From: an uncultured Eggerthellaceae bacterium
Lineage (GTDB): Bacteria > Actinomycetota > Coriobacteriia > Coriobacteriales > Eggerthellaceae
DNA: 7,467 nt
Direction of reading: 5' to 3'
NCBI GenBank assembly: GCA_947632575.1
Contig: CANRPV010000066.1
Span: 1 to 7,467, forward strand
This document shows positions 1-5,844 of the stretch, in pieces. The translations under genes were made by a program, and so were the position numbers. The notes under the pieces are model-generated. The model ran no database searches. It saw only the letters and a program-made list of their open reading frames with translations, and was not told the DNA's origin. Positions within the stretch are counted from its first letter, which is position 1. The number at the start of each line of letters is the position of its first letter.

Positions 1-4
1 TTGA

Positions 5-1495
5 ACAGATGCGCAAAAATTTCAGAAAAGCGGTCAATTCGCGCGTGGCGGTTCTCGTCGTCGTGTTTGTGCTGCTGATGCCGTCGCTGCTGCTGAAGAT
101 GGCCGCAAGTGCGTGCTCGTTCGTTGGGAGACCAACCCTGATGACTTGGCCGGCATGATCGCCGCCGAGGGCATCTTGACCTCTCACGGTGGCAAGACCA
201 GCCACGCTGCCGTTATCGCTCGCGGCATGGGCGCTCCCTGCGTCTGCGGTGTTGAGTCACTGCGCATCGACGCTGAGAAGAAGGAAGCTGCCGTAAGTGG
301 CACCGACATCGTCATCAAGGAAGGCGATGTGGTCTCCATCGATGGTACGACCGGTATCGTCGTTCTCGGTCCTGTGGAACTGGTTATGCCTGAGCTCACC
401 GGTGATCTGGACACCATCCTCGAGTGGGCCGACGAGTTCCGTCGTCTCGGCATCCGCGCCAACGCCGACAATCCTGATGATGCCGAGCTGTCCCGCAACT
501 TCGGCGCTGAGGGCATCGGCCTTTGCCGTACCGAGCATATGTTCCTTGGCGATCGTAAGCAAATTATTCAATCCTTCATCCTCAACGATGATGAGCTCAT
601 CCGCGAGAAGGCCGTCAACGACCTGCTCAAGGTCCAGACTGAGGACTTCTATGGCATGTTGAAGGCCATGGACGGGCTGCCAGTGATCATTCGTCTGCTC
701 GACCCGCCGCTGCATGAGTTCCTGGACAATCCGCGCGAGATCGAAGTGGATCTGGCTCGTATGGAAGTCTCCGGCGCCGATGCTGCCGTTATCGCCGAGA
801 AGCGTGAGCAGCTCGATAAGGTCGACTCCTTCGCAGAGCAGAACCCGATGCTTGGCATGCGTGGCGTTCGTCTGGGTATCGTTTACCCGATTCTGCCCGA
901 GATGCAGGTAACCGCTATCGCTACCGCTATGGCTCGCCTGAAGAAGGAAGGCCTCAATCCTCGTCCCGAGATCATGATCCCGCTGGTATCTGTGCTTCCT
1001 GAACTCACCACGCTCGAGCGTCAGTGCAAGCAGACCATCGAAGATGTTTCCGCTCGTGAAGGCGTAGAGCTGGAGATCCCGATCGGCACCATGATCGAGC
1101 TGCCTCGTGCCGCCATCATGGCTGACGAGATCGCCACGGTTGCCGACTTCTTCAGCTTCGGCACCAATGACCTCACCCAGACCACTTTCGGCTTCAGCCG
1201 CGACGACGTGGAAGGCGAATTCGTTCCCAAGTATCTCGCTGACCACATCCTGCCTTACAACCCCTTCGCCACGGTTGACAACGGCGTTGCCAAGTTGGTT
1301 GAGATGGGCGTGAAGCTCGGCAAGGGTGCCAATCCTAAACTTGAGTGCGGCGTTTGCGGCGAGCATGGCGGCGATCCTGATTCAATCGATACCTTCAACA
1401 AGATCGGTCTGGATTATGTGAGCTGCTCACCCTATCGTGTGCCTGTTGCTCGTCTTGCGGCTGCTCAGGCTGCCCTTAAGGCCAAGGAGAACTAA
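5..1495 (+). CDS. ppdK: Pyruvate, phosphate dikinase (PPDK), C-terminal half, 5' end missing or disrupted
   Basis: PPDK interconverts pyruvate + ATP + Pi and phosphoenolpyruvate + AMP + PPi in the cytosol. Counting from the GTG at 113, the swivelling phosphohistidine domain shows GGKTSHAAVIAR with catalytic His31; the Thr two residues earlier is the usual target of the PPDK regulatory protein. The PEP/pyruvate TIM barrel follows with GLCRTEHMF (about 137-145), GTMIELPRAA, SFGTNDLTQTTFGFSRDD and GVCGEHGG, whose Cys415 is the family's catalytic acid/base. Whole enzymes have roughly 880-900 residues, so the nucleotide-binding half is absent. Recognisable homology begins near 71-75 (ADAVAAAEDGRK). 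The frame is open back to 5, but TGA occupies 2-4 and the expected GLPASPGAA-type motif is missing, so a frameshift, deletion or misjoin is likely. GTG at 113 is an in-frame start codon but falls inside the domain and is unlikely to be a real start. The gene ends in TAATAA. Family assignment is very secure; the 5' limit is not. Confidence 0.9.
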   Translation, partial: TDAQKFQKSGQFARGGSRRRVCAADAVAAAEDGRKCVLVRWETNPDDLAGMIAAEGILTSHGGKTSHAAVIARGMGAPCVCGVESLRIDAEKKEAAVSGTDIVIKEGDVVSIDGTTGIVVLGPVELVMPELTGDLDTILEWADEFRRLGIRANADNPDDAELSRNFGAEGIGLCRTEHMFLGDRKQIIQSFILNDDELIREKAVNDLLKVQTEDFYGMLKAMDGLPVIIRLLDPPLHEFLDNPREIEVDLARMEVSGADAAVIAEKREQLDKVDSFAEQNPMLGMRGVRLGIVYPILPEMQVTAIATAMARLKKEGLNPRPEIMIPLVSVLPELTTLERQCKQTIEDVSAREGVELEIPIGTMIELPRAAIMADEIATVADFFSFGTNDLTQTTFGFSRDDVEGEFVPKYLADHILPYNPFATVDNGVAKLVEMGVKLGKGANPKLECGVCGEHGGDPDSIDTFNKIGLDYVSCSPYRVPVARLAAAQAALKAKEN

Positions 1496-1530
1496 TAAGC
1501 GTAACGCTTTATGAAGCTCCTCTGAGACGA

Positions 1531-1564
1531 AAGAACCCGCGCCCTCAGGCGCGGGTTCTTTTTT
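1531..1564 (+). terminator. Strong intrinsic terminator after PPDK
   Basis: A perfect 13-bp stem (AAGAACCCGCGCC at 1531-1543 pairing with 1548-1560) closes on a 4-nt CTCA loop. It is GC-rich at its core and runs into a T tract at 1559-1564. It lies 36 nt after the PPDK stop and should end that transcript before mtnA. The A tract on the left arm is short, so it probably works mainly in the + direction. Confidence 0.95.
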
Positions 1565-1592
1565 GGTATACGGGCTCGCTGAAGACTAGAAT
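1563..1592 (+). promoter_or_regulatory. Candidate weak promoter for mtnA
   Basis: TAGAAT at 1587-1592 matches the -10 consensus at five of six positions. TTGGTA at 1563-1568 is a 4/6 match to the -35 box with an 18-nt spacer, and it overlaps the T tract of the upstream terminator. The predicted start near 1599 would give a leader of about 28 nt carrying the AAAGGAG ribosome binding site. The PPDK terminator implies mtnA needs its own promoter, and this is the best candidate seen. Confidence 0.4.
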
Positions 1593-1626
1593 GTATTGGG
1601 ATAGATTGAGCCAAAGGAGAAAATCC

Positions 1627-2808
1627 ATGAACCTGAATAATTTACCGAGGACTCTTGAGTTCACCTCTAACGAGGGACAGGTTGTGGACTATCCCCTAGG
1701 TTTTCCCATGCTCAAGATCATCGATCAAACGCGGCTTCCCTATGAGGAGAGCTATCTTTATCTCTGCGATTGGCATGAGGTGATCGACGCCATTGCTAAG
1801 CTTAAGGTTCGCGGAGCTCCGGCTATTGGCGTTGCTGGCGCTGCGGCGGTGGCACTGCGGGCGGCAGAGTATGCGAAAGCGACCTTCGACGAGAAGAGCT
1901 TTAGCGCCCTCGATGATTGCCAGCTTTTTGTTATCGATCAAAGCCCGTTCGATCCGGAGCTTTATAGGATCTCTCTTGAGTTTACCGGTAACTTAGTGAA
2001 GGCAGCCCGGCCCACAGCCGTCAATCTAGCCTGGGCGGTGGATCGCATTTTGGCTCGGGCTCAAGAGGTCATTCACGACGCCTTAGAGGATCGAAGCGAT
2101 CACCCGGACGGCGAGATCACACAACAGCTTATGGGACGTCGGATCGCCGATGATCTCTTCGATTTCGTAAAGACTATGGAAGCTGAGGACGAAAAGGCCA
2201 ATCGGGCTATCGGGGCTTACGGGGCGGATCTGTTGGGGGATCACTGCAGAATGCTTACTCACTGCAATGCCGGAAGTCTCGCTACCGTCTTTTACGGAAC
2301 CGCCCTTGGGGTGATCTACAGCGCTGCCGACGAGGGAAAGATAGAGCGAGTCTATGCTGATGAGACTCGCCCTGTGAATCAAGGGGCGCGTCTAACGGCT
2401 TGGGAGCTTTCTCGTGTCGGTATTCCCGTGACCTTGATCTGCGATTCCATGGCCGCCTCCCTCATGGCACGTCGTGAGATCGATGCCGTTATCGTGGGGG
2501 CCGATCGCATCGCGGCTAATGGGGATGTGGCGAATAAGATCGGCACCTATGGGCTTGCCATTGCTGCGAACTATCATGAGATTCCCTTTTACGTGGCAGC
2601 ACCTCTCTCAACGATAGATTTTGATATGGACAACGGCAGCGCCATTCCCATAGAACATCGTGACGGGATCGAAGTGATCGATCCAAAGTGGGAGGGACTT
2701 GAGATCTATAATCCTGCGTTCGACGTGACGCCCGCCTCACTTGTGAGTGCGATCATCACCGAAGCGGGCGTGTATAAACCCTCCGAACTCAAAGCGAGAC
2801 TTCTCTAA
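1627..2808 (+). CDS. mtnA: S-methyl-5-thioribose-1-phosphate isomerase (MtnA), long form
   Basis: This enzyme isomerises 5-methylthioribose-1-phosphate to 5-methylthioribulose-1-phosphate in methylthioadenosine salvage. It belongs to the eIF2B-like/MtnA family. Visible motifs are KVRGAPAIGVAGA (about 60-72), RPTAVNLAWAVDR, THCNAGSLAT with the catalytic Cys at 213, ETRPVNQGARLTAWEL, VGADRIAANGDVANKIGTY with the catalytic Asp at 293, and a C-terminal YNPAFDVTP. The ATG at 1627 is chosen because AAAGGAG lies 8 nt upstream; the longer in-frame ATG at 1591 lacks a binding site. At 393 residues it is about 40-50 longer than typical MtnA. The extra sequence falls before the catalytic Cys, around 85-115 and 145-185. 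No other salvage gene (mtnN, mtnK, mtnP) lies in the window. Related sugar-phosphate isomerases such as ribose-1,5-bisphosphate or 5-deoxyribose-1-phosphate isomerase are alternatives, but the sequence reads as MtnA. Confidence 0.93.
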   Translation: MNLNNLPRTLEFTSNEGQVVDYPLGFPMLKIIDQTRLPYEESYLYLCDWHEVIDAIAKLKVRGAPAIGVAGAAAVALRAAEYAKATFDEKSFSALDDCQLFVIDQSPFDPELYRISLEFTGNLVKAARPTAVNLAWAVDRILARAQEVIHDALEDRSDHPDGEITQQLMGRRIADDLFDFVKTMEAEDEKANRAIGAYGADLLGDHCRMLTHCNAGSLATVFYGTALGVIYSAADEGKIERVYADETRPVNQGARLTAWELSRVGIPVTLICDSMAASLMARREIDAVIVGADRIAANGDVANKIGTYGLAIAANYHEIPFYVAAPLSTIDFDMDNGSAIPIEHRDGIEVIDPKWEGLEIYNPAFDVTPASLVSAIITEAGVYKPSELKARLL

Positions 2809-2852
2809 AAGGCCTTATTAGAAGCCTAATTTATGCTTGAGCTAACTATCTC

Positions 2853-2881
2853 TTGACAGGAAGCCCCTCTCTGCCTAAACT
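2853..2881 (+). promoter_or_regulatory. Promoter of the gntR-ABC operon
   Basis: A perfect -35 box, TTGACA (2853-2858), is followed by a 17-nt spacer and TAAACT (2876-2881), a 4/6 match to the -10 box. Predicted transcription start is about 2888, inside the palindrome at 2880-2902 and about 45 nt before the regulator's start codon. This is the most consensus-like promoter seen in the window. Confidence 0.75.
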
Positions 2882-2902
2882 GTATATATCAGATATGTAC
2901 AG
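2880..2902 (+). promoter_or_regulatory. Palindromic operator, probably the autoregulatory site of the GntR/YtrA regulator
   Basis: Two 11-nt arms, CTGTATATATC (2880-2890) and GATATGTACAG (2892-2902), flank a single central A at 2891. They are complementary at 10 of 11 positions. The site touches the -10 box and covers the predicted start point, where a bound repressor would block transcription. YtrA-type GntR regulators usually bind dyads in the promoter of their own operon. Direct binding is inferred, not shown. Confidence 0.7.
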
Positions 2903-2934
2903 AAATAACAGTTAGCTATGAAAGGCACAGAGCG

Positions 2935-3381
2935 ATGAAGGGGGTTCTTTTGGAGATCATCCTTTCAAACGGAAGCGATAAACCCATCTACGAGCAGATA
3001 GAAAGTCAAATCCGTCGGGCCATTCTTGAAGGGGTGCTCAAGGAAGGGGAGGCGTTGCCTTCTATCCGCTCTCTTGCCAATGATTTGCGGGTGAGTGTGA
3101 TCACCACCAAGCGAGCCTATTCGGATCTTGAAACCCTCGGATTCATCGAGACCGTGCCTGGCAAGGGGAGTTTTGTTGCAGCCCTCAACATTGAGCTTGT
3201 GAGGGAGGAGCATCTCCGCCACGTCGAATCCCATCTGGATCAGGCGGTCGAAGAGGCGCAGGAGGCTGGACTGAGCGCATCGACCCTGCGCTATATGCTT
3301 GATGAGCGATTATTGGAGGGACTCAGCGATGACGCCATTGCTCGAGATACAACAGCTCACGAAAAGCTACCCCGGCTTTAA
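2935..3381 (+). CDS. GntR-family transcriptional regulator, YtrA subfamily
   Basis: A small DNA-binding regulator, probably a ligand-responsive or autoregulatory repressor of the two ABC genes that follow. The N-terminal winged helix-turn-helix (about 15-82) shows the GntR signature: PIYEQIESQIRRAILEG, then LPSIRSLANDLRVSVITTKRAY, then LETLGFIETVPGKGSFVA. The C-terminal region (about 85-148) is short, charged and helical, as in YtrA-type dimerisation tails. There is no large effector domain of the FadR, HutC or MocR kind. The ATG at 2935 has AAAGG at 2921-2925. A TTG at 2950, 5 nt after an AAGGGGG run, would give a start (MEIILSNG) closer to family practice and is a real alternative. The last 53 nt overlap the ATPase gene in another frame, giving a tail slightly longer than the usual 120-130 residues. 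Family is secure; the ligand is unknown. Confidence 0.9.
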   Translation: MKGVLLEIILSNGSDKPIYEQIESQIRRAILEGVLKEGEALPSIRSLANDLRVSVITTKRAYSDLETLGFIETVPGKGSFVAALNIELVREEHLRHVESHLDQAVEEAQEAGLSASTLRYMLDERLLEGLSDDAIARDTTAHEKLPRL

Positions 3382-4213
3382 CCTCGATGCCGTGAGCTTT
3401 GCGGTGGAGCCAGGCCAGGTAGTAGGTTTTATCGGAAGCAACGGAGCTGGTAAGACCACCATCATCAAAGCGATCTTGGGCATCATCTTTCCTGATAGTG
3501 GAACCATCTCTCTTTTCGGCCAGAAGCTCAGTCCCACCTCTCCATTGCTTTCGCCTCTCAAGCAGCGCATTGGGGTAGTTTTCGATTCCTGTGATTTCCC
3601 GATGGATATGTCCGTCGAAGACGTCGGCAGGATAGGGAAGGCTTCCTACGATGCGTGGGATAAGAGCGCTTTCGATGAATTCATTCTGAGCTTTGGGCTC
3701 GAGAGGCGCAAAAGGATCAAGTCCTTATCCCGAGGTATGGGTATGAAGCTCTCCTTGGCTGTGGCTCTCTCTCACAAAGCCGACCTTCTCATCTTGGATG
3801 AGGCAACGGCGGGGCTGGATCCGCTTGCCCGCGAGGAGATCATTGATCTTTTGCGGCAATTTATGGAGTCGGAGGGAAAAGGCATCCTCCTTTCGAGCCA
3901 TATCACCTCCGATCTGGAAAAAATCGCCGATGAAATCATATGTATCGATCAAGGACATATCGTTTTTGATGATGCAAAGGACAGCATCTGCGATTTGGCG
4001 GGCATAGCTCACTGCAGACAATCAGATCTTGAGCTCATAAAAGCTTCGAAGGGCTATGACGTCGGTGAGTTGTTCTACCGAAGCTTACCTTTAAGCTCTG
4101 AGCTTTTAGTGTCCAATCGCTTCGAATTTAAAGAGGCATTTCCTCATATCAGTTGCGATAGGGCCTCGCTCGAGAGCTATATGGAACTCATTTTAAAGGG
4201 AGAGATACTTTAG
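3329..4213 (+). CDS. ABC transporter ATP-binding protein (YtrB/YhcG-like, ABC-2 exporter type)
   Basis: The cytosolic ATPase partner of the downstream permease. Numbered from ATG 3329, it shows Walker A GSNGAGKTT (36-44), an ABC signature LSRGMG (133-138) in place of LSGGQ, Walker B LLILDEA with Asp157 and catalytic Glu158, a D-loop AGLDP, and the switch His191 in SSHIT. The Q-loop region reads VVFDSCDFP, without the usual Gln. Such signature and Q-loop departures are common in YtrB/YhcG-like ATPases associated with YtrA regulators. The start at 3329 is chosen because GGAGG lies at 3315-3319 with 9-nt spacing; an ATG at 3299 has no such site. At 294 residues it has a C-terminal extension of about 80 residues, as in many ABC-2 ATPases. 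It overlaps the regulator by 53 nt, and the permease starts 12 nt after its stop. The substrate cannot be told; envelope-active peptides or antibiotics are a guess. Confidence 0.92.
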   Translation: MTPLLEIQQLTKSYPGFNLDAVSFAVEPGQVVGFIGSNGAGKTTIIKAILGIIFPDSGTISLFGQKLSPTSPLLSPLKQRIGVVFDSCDFPMDMSVEDVGRIGKASYDAWDKSAFDEFILSFGLERRKRIKSLSRGMGMKLSLAVALSHKADLLILDEATAGLDPLAREEIIDLLRQFMESEGKGILLSSHITSDLEKIADEIICIDQGHIVFDDAKDSICDLAGIAHCRQSDLELIKASKGYDVGELFYRSLPLSSELLVSNRFEFKEAFPHISCDRASLESYMELILKGEIL

Positions 4214-4225
4214 GAAGGATGCCCT

Positions 4226-4978
4226 GTGAAGGCAGCACTTTTGGCTGATTTATTAAGCGTCAGACGAGTTCTTGTGCAAACCGTGTTGTTGATGGTCGCC
4301 GTAAGCTTTTTTGTTGCTTTCACGACCGAGAATCTAACGATTGTTGGAGCGATCATCGCCGCTTTTCTTCCCTTTAATTACGTGATTAATTGCGCCGCCT
4401 ATGACGAATCAAACAATTGGGAGAGCTATCGTTTGGCGCTCCCGTTCTCTCGGCGGTCGGTGGTGTTAGGGCGCTATGTTGGGGTGGCGATCGTCGCACT
4501 TATTTCCGAATTTGTCGGTATCTTTCTCGCCAGTCTTATCGCATGCTTTGGCTTTGTGGGCTCATCGGGATCAGGCAATCTCGCTGCGGTGGGTGGTTCT
4601 CTGACTTCTTGGGAAGCGTTTTTGCCTGTTCTGATTCTTACGACGGTGGTAGCTGCAAGCGTTATTCTTGCTCTTTGCAGTCTCTACCTGCCCCTTGTCA
4701 TGATTCTTGGCTATAAGCGAGGGTTTAGCTTTATCCCTGTGATAATCATCTCGCTTCTCTGCGTTCTCCCAAGCATTTCGGGAGAGGATCTGAGCGTTTT
4801 AGGAAATCAGGTATTTGGCGGTTTCTTTGATTATTTAGGTAACCTTGCTCTGGAGGGTGGTTTTGCCTGGTTAGGACCGATCCTTCTTCTAGGAATCGGT
4901 ATTACGCTCGTGGCTCTTCTCATCTTTAGTCTCAGCGCCGTTTTGACCACCCGTGTTTATGGCCGAAGAGAGTTTTAG
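4226..4978 (+). CDS. ABC-2 type transporter permease
   Basis: The membrane partner of the ATPase just upstream. Its 250 residues contain about six hydrophobic segments: roughly 14-33, 38-57, 84-110, 133-165, 167-184 and 212-240. Between the second and third lies a motif, YDESNNWESYRLALPFSRRSVVLGRY, shaped like the (D/N)E..NNWE.Y..TLP.SR..IV..RY segment of ABC-2 permeases that pair with YtrA-type regulators (the ABC2_membrane_5 kind). The start is GTG at 4226, preceded by AGGAAGG at 4212-4218; the nearby ATG at 4219 is in another frame and cannot serve. No separate substrate-binding lipoprotein gene is present, which fits an exporter with a single permease species acting as a homodimer. The substrate is unknown. 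No clear terminator follows the gene. Confidence 0.88.
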   Translation: MKAALLADLLSVRRVLVQTVLLMVAVSFFVAFTTENLTIVGAIIAAFLPFNYVINCAAYDESNNWESYRLALPFSRRSVVLGRYVGVAIVALISEFVGIFLASLIACFGFVGSSGSGNLAAVGGSLTSWEAFLPVLILTTVVAASVILALCSLYLPLVMILGYKRGFSFIPVIIISLLCVLPSISGEDLSVLGNQVFGGFFDYLGNLALEGGFAWLGPILLLGIGITLVALLIFSLSAVLTTRVYGRREF

Positions 4979-5026
4979 CCGGAAAGAGTTGTAAGCGAAG
5001 ATATAGTCTTAAAGGGGATACATTGC

Positions 5027-5146
5027 GTGGAGGTGTCATACCCTTGCGGAGTGGGGAGATCCTTTCGCTCAATTGTTATTCTTAATCTGCAGCATGTCGG
5101 CTCTATGGCTATAATTGCCCTATCTTGGTTACCCGAAATGATATAG
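5027..5146 (+). CDS. Possible 39-codon small ORF ahead of azlC, rich in branched-chain residues
   Basis: This open frame runs from GTG 5027 to TAG 5144-5146. A good ribosome binding site, AAAGGGG, lies at 5011-5017 with 9-nt spacing. The product would begin MEVSYPCGVG; 13 of its 39 residues are Ile, Leu or Val, including SIVILNL and MAIIAL. Its 3' end overlaps the azlC start at 5125 by 22 nt in another frame, which would allow translational coupling or reinitiation onto azlC, a gene with no binding site of its own. A leader peptide sensing branched-chain amino acids would suit a branched-chain exporter. There is no clear attenuator hairpin, however, and the ORF could be chance. It resembles no family I recognise. 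Confidence 0.3.
   Translation: MEVSYPCGVGRSFRSIVILNLQHVGSMAIIALSWLPEMI
5110..5115 (+). promoter_or_regulatory. Consensus -10 box immediately upstream of azlC
   Basis: A perfect TATAAT ends 9 nt before the TTG start of azlC. No -35 match is seen 16-18 nt upstream and the extended -10 TG is off by one base. If used, transcription would start at about 5122-5124, leaving virtually no leader, so azlC would be translated from a leaderless or near-leaderless mRNA. The box may instead be chance inside an AT-rich stretch. Confidence 0.35.
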
Positions 5147-5844
5147 CTACTTCTTTCTCTGCTGCGCTACCTATAATGCTCGGTTACGTGGCTATTGGCC
5201 TTCCCTGTGGTATTCTCTGCAGCTCCATTGGTCTTAATCCCTGGCAAGCATTGCTTCTCTCTTATCTGTTCTATTCCGGTGCCGGCCAGTTTATGATTCC
5301 AAATATGTATCTCGCCGGAGCGAGTGTGCCGTCCATCATCGCGAGTGTCTCTCTCGTCAACACGCGGCAGATGCTCTATGCGGCCTCGTTTGCCAAAGAA
5401 TGTTCACGCTGCTCTCGCATCCTTGCCTTTTTCTTTGCGGCGACGGTTACCGACGAAAGCTATGGGGTAAGCATCAAAAAGTTCGAGGAGGGGAACTGGT
5501 CGGTCAAGCAGGCTTTCATGGTCAATCTTTTCTCCCAGTCCTCTTGGGCGTGGGCCAATTTCGCCGGCGTGCTTATCGGCACCTCTGTCAATGTTCCTCT
5601 TCCCATCGCCGCTTTTGCAATGACTTCAATCTTTATCTGTCTTTTGGTGACGCAGAAATTGACATCGATCAACATCGTAGCCATGGTCTTTGCCATGTTT
5701 GGTGTTTTCGGCTGTAAGGTCCTTGGACTTAGAGGTCCCGCGATTCTGATCGGCGCCATTATCGGTGTCGTCTTTGCCTCTCTCTACGGGTTCGCGAGCG
5801 GGCAATTTCCCAAAGCTTCCGGGGATTCGGTGGATGAACTATGA
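5125..5844 (+). CDS. azlC: AzlC family branched-chain amino acid exporter, large subunit
   Basis: AzlC and the small AzlD form a membrane exporter known from Bacillus subtilis 4-azaleucine resistance; it exports branched-chain amino acids and analogues. The 239-residue protein matches family length (about 230-250). It has an N-terminal amphipathic lead, then ALPIMLGYVAIGLPCGILC, a LFYSGAGQFM motif, VNTRQMLYAASFAKE, and TDESYGVS near residue 112, all typical of AzlC. About six to seven hydrophobic segments follow, with a hydrophobic C-terminal helix pair ending near 230. The start is uncertain: the frame is open from 5086 (stop TAA at 5083) and its only plausible initiator is TTG at 5125, without a ribosome binding site. 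Using the next ATG (5176) would cut into the first conserved segment. It overlaps azlD by ATGA. Identity is secure, the exact substrate less so. Confidence 0.92.
   Translation: MVTRNDIATSFSAALPIMLGYVAIGLPCGILCSSIGLNPWQALLLSYLFYSGAGQFMIPNMYLAGASVPSIIASVSLVNTRQMLYAASFAKECSRCSRILAFFFAATVTDESYGVSIKKFEEGNWSVKQAFMVNLFSQSSWAWANFAGVLIGTSVNVPLPIAAFAMTSIFICLLVTQKLTSINIVAMVFAMFGVFGCKVLGLRGPAILIGAIIGVVFASLYGFASGQFPKASGDSVDEL

Noticed and set aside
257..1366. Long open frame on the minus strand within PPDK (369 codons)
   Set aside because: It is a shadow of the highly biased PPDK codon use in the opposite strand; the product shows no domain, and the + frame carries unmistakable PPDK motifs.
1690..2520. 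Frequent GATC/CGATC within mtnA
   Set aside because: Explained by Asp (GAT) and Ile (ATC) codon use next to each other; no regular spacing or cluster suggesting an origin or methylation array.
2813..2830. Possible terminator after mtnA (AGGC, loop, GCCT)
   Set aside because: The stem is only 4 bp with a 10-nt loop and no T run follows.
2918..2938. Seven-codon ORF (MKGTER and stop) overlapping the GntR start by ATGA
   Set aside because: It has no ribosome binding site, its 6 residues carry no signal, and such short ORFs arise often by chance.
5002..5007. TATAGT as a -10 box for the small ORF or azlC
   Set aside because: No -35 match lies 16-18 nt upstream, and the resulting start near 5014 would cut away the AAAGGGG binding site.
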